Part shown: one piece after another, positions 23,831-33,661 of the stretch
How the letters are laid out: every line of letters begins with the position of its first letter
Numbering within the stretch: position 1 is the stretch's first letter
Source: Paraphaeosphaeria minitans
Lineage: Eukaryota > Ascomycota > Dothideomycetes > Pleosporales > Didymosphaeriaceae
Length of the DNA: 64,000 nucleotides
Assembly (NCBI GenBank): GCA_015832175.1
Contig: WJXW01000002.1
Location: 4,588,001 to 4,652,000, forward strand
Reading direction: 5' to 3'
The notes under the pieces: model-generated
Seen by the model: the letters and a program-made list of their open reading frames with translations, nothing else
The model's database searches: none
Told to the model about the DNA's origin: nothing
Program-made: the position numbers and the translations under genes

Positions 23831-23991
23831 GTCCCACGCGTCCTAGAGTTCCTGTACGGGCGAGGCCCGTGCGGTCCTTAGGACCCTTAGGACCCGTGAC
23901 CTATTATCTAACTGCTTAGTTAGCTAACTCTAGCAGACTAGTGGTCTAATAAGCTCGCGCCCCGCTGCTCGCGCGCGGCCGGATCCTAACA

Positions 23992-24447
23992 AAAATACAT
24001 TGCTAATCCACGTAACGTTAATTAGTTGGCTCACGATGAATATCTCAGTTCACTGTACAATAGCAAATATAGGCGAAATAAATACGCGCGATTAATTTAC
24101 TGTTATTACTTACCCTACTATAACTCTAGAGTATAGGATATCACCACTTTATAGTGGTCGGGTAGGTAGTGTGGTATGGTCATCATGCCGGTATTCCGGC
24201 GCTCGGTAGGCCGACACGCTCGGCAGACGTCCCACTACTCTACTACCCGGCAAGGTGCGGGGGGTATCTATGTGCTATTATGGCGGCTGGCGGGACAGGT
24301 AGACTTAGTGGGGCGTTCCCTAGTGAGCAACATACTATGGTAGACTAGAAACTCGGCAAGCAAATCGAAAGTCGCCGCGATGCGCACCACACATCGCGCT
24401 TGCCTCTACAACGTTTGCAGCGCCGCCTGTACTCACCTTTCATTTCA
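23992..24447. other. Island edge, no supported gene
   Basis: Starts with the right AAAAT duplication. GC returns to normal within about 150 bp. A short inverted repeat (CCACT TTAT AGTGG, about 24152-24165) and a CCGG-rich stretch near 24190-24230 are visible. No tRNA cloverleaf or reading frame is supported. Confidence 0.5.
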
Positions 24448-24750
24448 ATGCCATCAGATTTTGTCATCTTCTCCTGGCTAGCTGATGCCGATGCTGCCGC
24501 ACCCGCACATAGATCCTCCTCTCATCATCGCCCGTTGCGAAAACGTACGCGCCTAGCCGTCGAAGCTGTAGCAGAAGCAGCATCGCGGAAGAAACAACGC
24601 ACTTTAGCACACGCTGCTGCGAACATGAATCCACCACACTCTACTCCTCGATCAGACTCGAAACCTGGTCCCCGAAGTCCTGCGAAACCACGAAGTCTTA
24701 ATCCGAGGAAGTCACAACGTCTGAGGGGTCGGATGATGGGTGATGGATGA
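24448..24750 (+). CDS. Hypothetical protein or 5' gene fragment beginning MPSDFVIFSWL
   Basis: An ATG-started frame of 100 residues. The first 20 residues (MPSDFVIFSWLADADAAA) resemble the N-terminus of a widespread but uncharacterised fungal family that starts MPSD..I..WL. The rest is basic, Ser/Pro/Ala-rich and probably disordered, ending in a KSQRLRG tail. In that family a folded domain normally follows, and none is seen downstream before 25,100. It may be a broken 5' end rather than a whole gene. No intron or stop correction that would extend it was found by eye. Confidence 0.35.
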   Translation: MPSDFVIFSWLADADAAAPAHRSSSHHRPLRKRTRLAVEAVAEAASRKKQRTLAHAAANMNPPHSTPRSDSKPGPRSPAKPRSLNPRKSQRLRGRMMGDG

Positions 24751-25316
24751 TGGGTGACTGGTGACGGCTGGAGCTGATGGCTAACTCAATGCGACAACTG
24801 TATAGGCATAAGCGCAAACCCGCAAGGCTGTGGCTGAGTGCTATCCCAGAATAGTTGAAGGGGAAGCTAACGTACATCCATACGTGGCGGAAATCCTGGT
24901 GTACTGGAAGAACCCAACCAGCTTGCGAGAATCACAGACCTCTCCGTTCTTGCAAGTTGATTGATTGTTTCCGGCACACTGGGTGTTCCGCCACGCCTGG
25001 ATGGACGTTAGGTGAGTCAGAACCGTCCGACATGTCCGCCTTTAAAAAATCGTTAGCCCAAATAATTATCCACTGTCAAAGAATACAACTCAAGGGATGA
25101 CACTAGGAAGGTGATAAAGGGCAGGGGCACGACGAAGCAAATGGAGCTGCATAGGGCGTCCCGACGCTGAGAAACGCGGGGAAGGCAGACACTGTAGCCG
25201 CGGTCTTGCTGGTGCGCTGCAGTGTGGCAGCGCCTTGTGCAGCAGAGGCATCATAACGCGACAAGAGAGTTGTGAAGACGTTTTCTTGCTGGGAATAGCT
25301 AATTGATTATCTAACC
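24751..25316. other. Intergenic, no supported gene
   Basis: An 81-codon plus frame (24855-25100) has no ATG start and no recognisable domain. This is the 3' flank of the minus-strand gene ending at 25317. Confidence 0.5.
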
Positions 25317-26318
25317 TTACTCTGAGAGGCTCTTGATTGATGAATCATCATCATTGTAATTCATGTCATGATCCGCACGCTTCGCGGCTCTCTTCTCTTG
25401 CTCGGCGTACCTTGCTTCGTCACTAGACCCTATCTCTTCAGGAGGTGTTTCTGATCGTTTCCGCTTTCTGACCTCCTTAGCAAGGGCTTGCTCGCCCAAC
25501 GCTTGCTTTACCTGGCTATCCGCCGCATCTAGGTGTTGGCAGAATTGTGTCCCTGAGATGTAGATCTCTGTATCTTCATCCCCCAGCTCCTTCTGGGCAA
25601 GTCCTTCGTAGGTAAAGTCGCTGAGGCGGAGCCGCAGGCCAGGTTGATCGACAGGGTTGCCTTCATCGTCACGGAATGCCTGGTAAGAATGTTAGCACAT
25701 TGAAAATGGGCCAGATTCATGCGACTAGCCTACCTGGTCTACAGGCTTTTCCACAGCTTGTAACTCAGGTCCATCAGCAGTATGGAACACTTCGGGTCGC
25801 CAAATTGACACTGTTGCTTTGCGCGACTCCTTGCTGTACTCAATGTCTAGGCAGACGACAGCTCGTATATTCGCATCTGAATCAAGTAGATAGTTCTCAG
25901 CTAATCGGCGTAGGCGCTCTTTCTTCTGTGAGTATGCGACTTCAATAACAACACCTGGATGTTTTGCTTCCTCATGCCTGAATGACGCGTCTGGCTCGTA
26001 CTTCGATTTACTCGATGGAGCGCTAGCGGCGAAGCGTATTTCAGTCGAGCGGGTTGATCGCACGTATCCCGAAAGCTTAGCGTCTTGCAGGAGCGTCCTC
26101 TCTATCTGGTCGTACTCTCCTGTTGCAAGGATAAATTCATTCCACGGCTCTTGCTCAGCGTAAATTCCTGCCTGGGCTCGTCTGAAAAGCGCGATAATGC
26201 GAGGCGCCTCCGTGAATGGCTTCTTGTCGGTTAGCGGAGGCGTCAGAGGCTGGTTTGTAGACCTTGAGGGTGGCGTGACGTGTCGATGCTGCGTTACATT
26301 TGGTTCCGATGTTGACAT
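25317..26318 (-). CDS. Uma2/PD-(D/E)XK-like fungal protein, two exons
   Basis: Minus strand: exon 1 is 26318-25734, a 54-bp intron is 25733-25680 (GTAGGC donor, GTGCTAAC branch, CAG acceptor), and exon 2 is 25679-25317. The product is 315 residues. The core (about 100-200) has the layout of a PD-(D/E)XK nuclease fold as in Uma2-type proteins: EPDASF at 108-113, a strand VVIEV at 123-127, and a basic helix. The C-terminus is lysine-rich with an RKRKRSETPPEE nuclear-localisation-like motif. Compared with relatives I remember, the segment between EYDQIERTLLQD and STEIRF looks short by several tens of residues, so part of the fold may be missing. The classical lysine of the motif is not obvious, so catalysis is uncertain. 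These proteins are often multicopy in Pleosporales and their role is unknown. Confidence 0.7.
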
Positions 26319-26953
26319 AGCTGTATGCCGCGCTGCATTATGAAGTTGTTCGATGACCGACGCTCTCTCGCAAAACTGACGGATGGTCCTAGAGCTAGGT
26401 ACCTACCGTACTGATAGGTAGGGCGTTTCCGTTGACTCAGCAACCGCGCCACATGCCTAGAGAGCCAATAACATGACTGTGGCTAAGGCGATAAGCCACT
26501 GCCCTTATAATCCAGGCTAGAACACTTCAATCGCTTTTGCACGACTGCTATTCTCCAAGGCATCGCCGACACATACTCAGAAGTATGTGAGCTTGTCCTC
26601 TTGTTCTGCCTGTACCTCGCTCTAGCGTTCTAACTCTATGGCTAGCCATCACCGGTCCTGGAACCCCAAAGCCACGGACAACTTACGCGCCCAGGTTACG
26701 GGATGAATCTGTGATTGGCTGCCTTCTATTTGTTTGCATATAAAGCCACTGCGATCATTCGCTCTTGATCACCACAAGATGTTACACAAACAGCCCCTCA
26801 CTGCGCACTTGCTGTGGCACGGTTATAAGGCTATCGTGCTGCCCCGCTAGCTGCCCCGTAGACCAACCTGGACAGCTCCTAAGAATCTATGAGTTGAACA
26901 CTTCTTTATTAGATCCAGCCTTAACGCACCAACCCTGAAAGGACGAACTCAAC
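26319..26953. promoter_or_regulatory. Divergent intergenic region with TATA and inverted CCAAT upstream of the C2H2 gene
   Basis: TATAAA at 26739-26744 and ATTGGC at 26714-26719 (CCAAT on the minus strand) lie 210-240 bp upstream of the ATG at 26954. A GGTACCTACCGTAC-like cluster at 26396-26420 sits just upstream of the Uma2-like gene. No coding frame is supported. Confidence 0.45.
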
Positions 26954-27505
26954 ATGTACGGTGACGATGAATGCGAAACGTGCGATCGCGAGTTTTGCAG
27001 CCCGCAAGCTGCGATACAGCACATGAACGCACTTGACCACTGGGGCCCACAATACGAATGCGACACATGCGATCAAGAGTTCTTTACTCAAGGCTCGGCG
27101 GATCAGCACATGGACGACAAGGGGCACCGGAAGCCTCAGTTCGAATGCGATACCTGCAACAAGGAATTCCATTCCCAGCTGGCTGCCAATCAGCACATGG
27201 ATGATAAAGGACACTGGGAACCTCAGTTCGAATGCGAGACGTGCAATAAGAAATTCCATACCCAGTCGGCTGCCAATCAGCACATGGATGATAAAGGACA
27301 CTGGGAACCTCAGTTCGACTGCGAGACGTGCAATAAGAAGTTCCATACCCAGTCGGCTGCCAATCAGCACATGGACGACACGGAGCACTGGGAGCCTCAG
27401 TTCGATTGTGAGACCTGTGATAAGGGCTTCAATACCCAGTTGTCCGCCAATCAGCACATGGATGCTCTGAATCATTACAAGCAACACCACTGGCCACGAT
27501 TGTAG
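26954..27505 (+). CDS. Six-finger C2H2 zinc-finger protein made of 29-residue repeats
   Basis: A 183-residue single exon consisting almost entirely of six zinc fingers of the form CX2CX12HX5H joined by short W(G/E)PQ(F/Y) linkers. The His spacing of five resembles U1/JAZ-type fingers, which often bind double-stranded RNA, rather than classical DNA-binding fingers with HX3-4H. The DNA unit is 87 bp (29 codons). Units 3 to 5 are nearly identical, which shows recent tandem amplification. No other domain, signal peptide or NLS stands out. The nucleic-acid target is unknown. Because of the repeat, the opposite strand also carries a long open frame (26921-27517), which I regard as a shadow. Confidence 0.85.
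   Translation: MYGDDECETCDREFCSPQAAIQHMNALDHWGPQYECDTCDQEFFTQGSADQHMDDKGHRKPQFECDTCNKEFHSQLAANQHMDDKGHWEPQFECETCNKKFHTQSAANQHMDDKGHWEPQFDCETCNKKFHTQSAANQHMDDTEHWEPQFDCETCDKGFNTQLSANQHMDALNHYKQHHWPRL
27160..27420 (+). repeat. 87-bp coding tandem repeat inside the C2H2 gene
   Basis: The word CAGCACATGGATGATAAAGG recurs at 27191 and 27278, and in slightly changed form at 27365, spaced exactly 87 bp. The whole unit is nearly identical between copies. Confidence 0.9.
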
Positions 27506-27587
27506 CCAATCACTCAACGTGAGAACGCCTTGAAGATGGTAAAATAGCTAGTAACTAGCACTCCAATACTACAGTCCTTGTTTTCTA

Positions 27588-28077
27588 CTACCGCATTTGC
27601 GCAACTGGGGCTCTATAAGGTTCCAGTGCCGTCTCGTCTTCCGCATGAGCTATGCTCGTCCGCGCTGCCCTGACCCTTGGCTCTTGAGCACCTGCTTCGT
27701 GCTCACCTTCCATAACCAGTGTCTCGCTTATCCGCGCCGTTTTGGCCTTTGGGACTGCCGCCGACGCAGCGCTCTTCCGCTTGCGACCACACGTGCGCTT
27801 GCCCGTGACGGCTTCCTCTGCCTCTGGTGCAGCATTCGCAATAGTCTTGACCGCTTTCGCAGCTTTCTTAGCCTCTCTCTTTCTCGACCGTCTTGGCGTC
27901 TTTGACAGCACGCGCCGCTCGTGCTTTCTCAAGGTCTTCATAGCTCATCACCCTCGCCTTCCCCAGTACATCTGGTTGAACTGATCGACGAGATTTGCTT
28001 TCATCGTTGATTTGAGCCAGGAAATTATTTTGGATTGCCAAGAAGCGCAATTTTGGTAAGATATGTCTGGGCCGCAT
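27588..28077 (-). pseudogene. C-terminal remnant of a pogo/Fot1-type transposase, frameshifted
   Basis: Two overlapping minus-strand frames (28077-27868 and 27941-27588) together resemble the C-terminal tail of fungal pogo/Fot1 transposases. Seen: an INDESKSRRS segment, GKARVMSYEDLEKARA, then an Ala/Lys-rich run with KRTCGRKRKS and an RAPVAQM ending. One frameshift near 27880-27900 separates them. The DNA-binding and DDE parts are absent, since unrelated transcription-factor sequence starts at about 28080. No terminal inverted repeat was found, so this is a fragment rather than an element. Confidence 0.65.
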
Positions 28078-28079
28078 TC

Positions 28080-29154
28080 GTCACCTTTGACTTTCAAGAC
28101 GCTTCAGTGCAACCTCCAGGACGCAGCGTCAGCCAACATGCAAGACGTATAGTCAGGATAGCCAGAATTATGGGAAGCATCATCCAGCTACAACGGCTCG
28201 AGATATCAGTCGGGAACTTCGAAAACTGTTCAAAGCACCTAGGGGCAGCCATCTCGCTATTCAGAAGGATCATGGACGGTAGCGTGTTGTCCGACTTTTG
28301 CGCCGTCCTAATGGCATGGGACGTCCACTTTGGTCCATAAACTTTCAAGAGCGCGGAGCTTGGAATTCCGACCAGGCAGCTTTTCGGTTTTACTCGGCGC
28401 TCCTCACTGTAGACGACACAGTCGCCGGCATATGCACAGGCGAAGCGCCCGAACTGCTCCAGTATCACGTCCAATTAGTCACGAACGACAGCAGTGCGGA
28501 AGGAAAACCTCCCCTGACCCTGGAGGAGCTCGTAGGCTGCGAGAACTGGGTTATTCTACAGATGGACGAAATAGCTGCGCTCAATGCATGGAAGAAGGCT
28601 GCTAAGAAGGCTGGCAGCCTCGATATGATGGAACTGGTCGCGCGCGCGTCAGCCATCCAGCGGACACTGCTCGAGAACCTCGCGCGGCTCGACGCTGCTG
28701 TGGATACGTCCCAGTCTGGCTGGCTCGGCTTTTTCAGGGTCTACAACGATCAGCTACCACCTATGCCGGGCGGGTGCGCCGTATTTGTCACGCGTGTGTG
28801 GGCGCATGCCGCGTTGCTATACCTCGCCGTATCGGTGTCTGGGTGGCAGCCTGGAAGCGCTGCGGTTCGCGAAAACGTCACCCGAATTCTGGCCCTACCA
28901 GAACGAATGCCGGCGCCCGAGCTGCTGCGAAAAGCTGTGTGGCTATACTGTATTATGGGGTGCCTTTGCGAACCCGCTGAAGAGTTCCGAGTGCGTGCTA
29001 TGGCGGAGGCGCTGGTGCCACACCGCCTTTTCGGAGCCGCACGCAAGGCCCTGGAAATTATGGAGAATGTTTGGAAAAGAAGGGACGATCTGACCGTCGA
29101 GACAACTTTGCGACATGCATCAACAGCTTGGGGTACGTCTCCGTATTGGTCTGA
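28080..29154 (+). pseudogene. 5'-truncated, frameshifted fungal transcription factor (Fungal_trans_2-like)
   Basis: The longest part (28298 to about 29095) reads as the C-terminal regulatory domain of fungal Zn2Cys6-type factors. It includes FVTRVWAHAALLYLAVSVSGW, a LLRKAVWLYCIMGCLCEP stretch, and a KALEIMENVW end. The upstream part (LEISVGNF to FCAVL) lies in another frame and joins after a shift near 28310. A second shift near 29095 is needed to reach the expected hydrophobic end, NSLGYVSVLV, and stop at 29154. The Zn2Cys6 DNA-binding end is missing: upstream sequence changes abruptly into the transposase remnant. Two frameshifts and a lost 5' end make it a pseudogene, unless sequencing errors are responsible. 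Confidence 0.75.
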
Positions 29155-29392
29155 TGGACGAAAATTCGCGCTCCCCGCGCGGCTTGTGGATCCTACAGTA
29201 CTTCAATATCCTCTAAGGTCATATGGCCGATACAGCACCTACAGTTCTTCTCCCTGTGCTTGATTTCGCACTGTAAACAGTCTCAAGTGCCGCGCAGAAG
29301 GTGCGAGTGCTGTACATTCCACTCTCAATCACTGGAACAAAGAACGCTTTGCCGCACTTCAACACCTCTCCACCAAGCCCGACAAAAAGATC

Positions 29393-30124
29393 ATGTCCAA
29401 GCCCGTTGCCCTCACCCTCGGCTCAGGGCCGAGAGTGGGGGCCGCCGTTGCCGCCAAGTTCGCAAGCACAGGCGACTACTTCTCGCAGGGCTACTGAGGG
29501 CAAGTCTTCAGAGAGATACTTGTCTATCAAAGCAGACTTGTCCAACCCTTCTTCAGTTCCAGCCGTCTTAGATGTCGTCAAAGCCGAGTTCAAAGCTGCT
29601 CCAAACGTCGTCATCTACAACGTTGCAGCCTTCTCTCTACCTGCGGGCGACGATTGTTTTCCATACCAGTCGAGAGCCTGGACGCCGATCTCAACAACAA
29701 CATCGTGTCTGTCTATGCAGCTACCAAGGAAATCGTTAAGGGATGGGCGACGCTCACAGAAGACGCTAAGAAAGTCTTCATCTACACTGGCAACAAGCTG
29801 AACACTTGGATTGCGTCAATGCCACTTACTGCGACGCTGGGTGTTGGCAAGAGGGCTACCAGCTACCTTATCGGCTCCACAGATGCTCGCTATGTCAAGG
29901 ATGGTTACCGGTAAGTTACAATTTACCTTACTGATCTAGACAATGCCTAATGTCTTGACAGCTTCTTCTACGCCGACGAGCGTAACCCGAATGGCAGCAT
30001 CAAGGGGACGGCGATTGACGGCGAAGCACACGCCGATTTCTTCGCTCAGCTCGCGAGCGGAGAGGGTGAGATTCCATGGCATGCTACCTTTGTCAAGGGA
30101 CAGGGCTACACCAAGTTCGAGTAG
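29393..30124 (+). pseudogene. Short-chain dehydrogenase/reductase-like gene with two frameshifts
   Basis: The ATG at 29393 opens a Rossmann start (MSKPVALTLGSGPRVGAAVA) with the GxGPxVG dinucleotide loop. The frame shifts near 29465-29475, continues as SRRATEGKSSERYLSIKADL and NVVIYNVAAF, then shifts back near 29655. From there FSIPVESLDADL runs to KDGYR. A 51-bp intron (29911-29961; GTAAGT donor, ACAG acceptor) joins RFFYADERNPNG and the end at 30124. The segment between the shifts lies in a different frame, and a few codons after FASTG appear deleted. Probably a recently inactivated NAD(P)-dependent oxidoreductase; substrate unknown. Assembly error at two sites is the alternative. Confidence 0.72.
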
Positions 30125-31020
30125 ATGGAAAAATGATAGTACGCAGTCATCCATTGATGCAGAACATGAACATACTTTTGAATCAAAACACACTCTTTTG
30201 ATACCTCGGAGACTATTTAAAGCCATCGTGGACCATGTTTCGCCATGAAAAATGACATTCATCAGGAACTTTCTTTCGGTCGACGTAGCCCGCGGCTAAC
30301 TCTTAGTATGCATCCCAATGCAACTGTACGACGTCCTCACACGTCGTGAATCTTAAAAATGCATCAATCAAAAAAGCTTAATACAATCAGCTAGCAGCAG
30401 CATGATAGTCAAATTGCGCTCCATCAACCCATATCTAATCCTCATCGAATTACTGGCATGCTCAAATAACAGCCAGGCGTTCCAGGTACTCTACTCACTG
30501 AAGCGACTCTGTATGGCAGTATCCCATGGATTTGGAACCCAGAATAGCAGATTTTAACTGCTTCCTGACTAGCAACCTACTCGATAATATTAAACATGGA
30601 CTTATTTGGCTTTCATGGGTCCCACGCATTTTCGGTGTGCGAGAACGTAGTACGCCCTGCACAAGATGACGGCATTTTCATATTAGGTAGTCTACGCGTA
30701 GATAGTGCTGCCGACACATTGTTCACTACTTTCAGTGGGTAACGATTCTCCTTGCCTGCGTGAACGCGCCGGTGGAGAATATTGCGTGCTACAGGCAGCA
30801 TTGGCTGCCGTAAACCTCTCACCTAATCTACTGTGAACAGTTGAAAGCCGAGCTGTTGAGCTCTGTTTCGAATCGCGGTTTGAACCCCTGAAAATCGAGG
30901 CGCTAGGTACCTAGGTCTCGCCGTGCGGCCGCGCGGAATTTGCTAGCTGTCGGCTGAAAGCAGCATCTAATCACGAAGACGTTGATTTCCAATGCTCGGG
31001 CGGAACTGTACAGGAGGATA
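30125..31020. other. Intergenic, island edge
   Basis: No supported gene. A perfect 7-bp inverted repeat with a 6-base loop (ACGACGT CCTCAC ACGTCGT, 30328-30347) and a GGTACCTAGGT word (30904-30914) are visible. GC is normal up to about 31,015, where retroelement sequence begins abruptly. Confidence 0.5.
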
Positions 31021-31985
31021 GTTATTATAGGCTAACTGTACTATAAGTAGTAATAAAACCTAGTTATTCTATTAACTGTTGCAGTAGATGCGTAGGTACG
31101 TTTCTATAGTTTAGTTCGTACGTTCTGTCTGTCTGTCTGTTTGTAGATGGTAAGCTGTTAATAGCTTTCGTTTTATTCTAAATAGGGCTATAAGCGTTAT
31201 CTAGTAATTTAATATAAAGAGCTTGTCTCTATTACTAATAATTATTTTTAGGATTTTATAATATCTAATTAGTTAGTCTAGGATAAGAAAAGCGAGTTCT
31301 TTTACTATTATTCTTTTAAGGCATAGAATAAGCTTAATATACTTAGTTAGTTAGTAGACTATTACTAGTATACTATTATATTTAATTCCTATTATTAGAT
31401 CCTTAGAGTTTAGAATTCCTATAATAAAATCTATAGTAATATGTTCCTATAGTGCTATTAGTTGTTAAATCCAAGAGGGTAGCTAGTCCTAAAGGGTTAA
31501 GGTTGGTTCTTAGGCAGGAGTACTTATAGAAGGTAAAAGGTCTTATTAATACAATAGTATCTTACAAAATGTAATAAGTTAATAATTTAGTCTACTAGAA
31601 TCTAAACAATAAATTAATAAATAGATTAAATATAAGTATAAGAAGCTTATTCTCGCGTTTCTATATACTAAGTAATCCCAGACGTCCTAGAATCCCACAC
31701 GTCCTAGAATCCTATATGTCCTAGAGTCCTATATGTCCTAGAGTCCTATATGTCCTAGAGTTCTATATGTCCTAGAGTCCCGTGTGGGCGAGTCCCACGT
31801 GTCCTAGAGTTCCTGTACAGGTGAGGCCCGTGCGGTCCTTAGGACCCTTAGGACCTATAACCTATTACCTAACTACTTAGTTCGCTAACTCTAGTAGACT
31901 AGTAGTTTAGAAGTATAATAAGCTCGTGCCCCACTACTTACGCGCGGCCAGATCCTAATATTAGTATTCTAATTACTTATATTTC
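31021..31985 (-). mobile_element. Left part of a family A fragment (integrase region), split by element B
   Basis: The sequence matches the internal region of A1a around 12,213-12,650 and its equivalents (integrase). It is interrupted by a solo LTR (31463-31960) and ends at 31985 with ATTTC, the target duplication of element B. The continuation is at 58265-58927. Both outer ends are truncated inside the element. Confidence 0.85.
31463..31960 (-). repeat. Solo A1-type LTR
   Basis: 498 bp, starting TGTTAAATCC and ending GATCCTAATA, flanked by an exact TTAGT duplication (31458-31462, 31961-31965) inside the older family A fragment. It is longer than the 456-bp LTRs mainly because of extra CCTAGAGTCCTATATGT units. 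It presumably arose by LTR-LTR recombination of a full element. Confidence 0.92.
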
Positions 31986-32297
31986 TGTCCGTACAGTTTA
32001 TCGTACAAATAGCACTAAGTGAAATAGGGGCCTACCTACCTATAGGGACCCGCACAAGGACCCACTACTTAGGTTAGCGCTAAGAGGCGGAGACTTTATA
32101 AGGCCCTACCTACCTATAAGGACCTACACAAGAACCTACTGCTTAGGTTAGCACTAAGAGATAGAGACTTTATAAGGTCCTTAGTGCCCCTTTATATAAT
32201 AGATAAAATATAATTAATTAAACCTACTTCTTACTTTTTACACAATAGTATACTATTAACCCTTAAACACTTAATTACAGATTAAGCTAAACTTATA
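31986..32297 (+). repeat. Left LTR of element B
   Basis: 312 bp, starting TGTCCGTACAG and ending ACTTATA. It contains two tandem ~76-bp units (about 32027-32175), each beginning with CCTACCTACCTATAGGGACC or a variant and ending GAGACTTTATAAGG. Confidence 0.9.
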
Positions 32298-33661
32298 CTA
32301 ATTAGTAGTTAATTCTAATTAACTACAAACTAGTAAGGTCTAAAGACAAAGCGCTCTATAAGCTAGATACGTAGGCTCTATATTATGACCTTTACTAGAG
32401 ATTAAATTTTAGATTATATAATAAGTAGAAACAAAGTGTATATATCTATAAAGAGTCGTATAATCTAGTCTAAGCTATTCTATAGAAAAGAAAGGAGATA
32501 GTAAACCCCCTTACAACCCTAAAAAACACGTTATATAATTAAACTAGCAACAACTAAATGTAAACACGTTGTATAATTAAACTAGTAATAACTAAATACA
32601 GACACGTTGCACGACAAAGAAAGATAATAATAATAATATAGCCTTAAGACTAGGAGACTTCCTAGAGGAACTACAACCTAAGGACGTTATATAATAATTA
32701 ATACTACCTTCTTAGTAAGAAGACAAAGTAATATAGCTTTAATAAGTAAAAGAAGTAACAAATATTAAAACTATTACCTTAAGAGGAGAGATCGTATAAA
32801 AGTACTAGATAAATAGAGTAGATCTATACAGCTACCTACCCCTTTCTCTAAAATAGCTAAACACTTATATAGTATATATAATCACGTAATATCGCGTAAG
32901 CAGTCTTAAAGGTAAAGAGGTAATCTCTTTTTTTACTAAAGATTTTAATAACTAAAAGGAGAGAACTTTTAATAAGATTAGTTATATAGTAAGAAGAGAG
33001 CTTATTACTTTTTTTATAAAAGAAGACTTTATCGCTACTAATATTATAACAAAGAACACCTATATAAAGAAACTCTTTAGACTATTACAGCTTAACTATA
33101 AGCTATAAACCTTTTATATAATAATACTATAACTGTAATCTAAACTACTTTACATAATCCTAATAATGTAACCTACACTATCTATAGGTAATATATATAT
33201 ATATAGAGCACAGCTAGGGCCTATCCTTATATATGTAAAGACAGAGACACTATATATAGAGCCACACTAGTAGTAGTAGCCTAAAACCTAAACTACTTTT
33301 ACCTAATAAACTACATTGTACAAAGAGGCTAGACACTCTTAGTCTCCTTAATAACTAGAAGATTATACTTCTATCTAGCTAGATAAGATTATCCTCTTTT
33401 AGAAGGCTTAAAGTAAAGAGAATAACTACACTAGTAAGCTGTATAATATCCTAGTAGATAAGGTAAGAATCTTTAGAGAACTATACTATAGGCTAGGCAT
33501 ACTATAGAATTAGTATATAAATATCTTCCTAGGAATTCTTTCTAATTATACAAGTACCTACTACCTCTATAATATTAGACTAGGACTTCTATAGGATAAA
33601 TTATACAACAGACTAAATAGGCACTTTAACACTAGTGTTAATTATAATTAGTACCAGATAG
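32298..33661. other. Element B internal region, left part
   Basis: AT-rich and RIP-like. It holds a 38-bp direct repeat (ACACGTTRTATAATTAAACT, starting at 32526 and 32564, with a partial third copy at 32602). A plus-strand frame of protein-like composition can be followed through stops from about 32,640, but I do not recognise it. Confidence 0.45.

Larger units (their letters stand above)
10524..23991 (-). mobile_element. Chromovirus A1a (Ty3/gypsy LTR retrotransposon), RIP-degraded, carrying a nested copy
   Basis: Its LTRs are 10524-10979 and 23536-23991, both 456 bp, starting TGTTAAATC on the plus strand and ending CTAATA/CTAACA. The flanking 5-bp duplication AAAAT is exact (10519-10523 and 23992-23996). 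All coding domains read on the minus strand, so 23536-23991 is the 5' LTR. Element A1b is inserted at 16745-23490; without it A1a is about 6.7 kb. A purine-rich tract lies against the inner edge of the 3' LTR (minus strand, about 10980-10997). Pol frames are broken by many TAA/TAG codons of the RIP type, so the copy is dead. The sequence next to the 5' LTR does not begin TGG, so the primer is not assigned. Confidence 0.92.
23536..23991 (-). repeat. 5' LTR of A1a
   Basis: 456 bp, ending CTAACA, an unmutated TG...CA terminus. It is the least RIP-damaged LTR of the block and borders the gene island. Confidence 0.93.

Noticed and set aside
16745..23991. Tandem or segmental duplication as the origin of four equal LTRs
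   Set aside because: Two different exact target duplications (AAAAG and AAAAT) and the stranded 40-bp host piece show two separate insertions, one inside the other.
24855..25100. 81-codon plus-strand frame
   Set aside because: Non-ATG start and no family resemblance.
26921..27517. 198-codon minus-strand frame opposite the C2H2 gene with a repeated hydrophobic VHVLIGS pattern
   Set aside because: It is a shadow of the 87-bp coding repeat: the period divides by three, so the opposite strand stays open. It has no independent domain, and the zinc-finger frame is clearly the coding one.
30840..30910. tRNA-like stretch containing TTCGAATCGCGG
   Set aside because: No acceptor stem or anticodon arm can be folded around it.
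32000..32190. MITE with TATCGTA/TACGATA inverted ends
   Set aside because: The shared sequence extends beyond these ends to exactly 312 bp, occurs as a direct terminal pair with a 5-bp duplication, and has a solo copy with its own duplication; it is an LTR.
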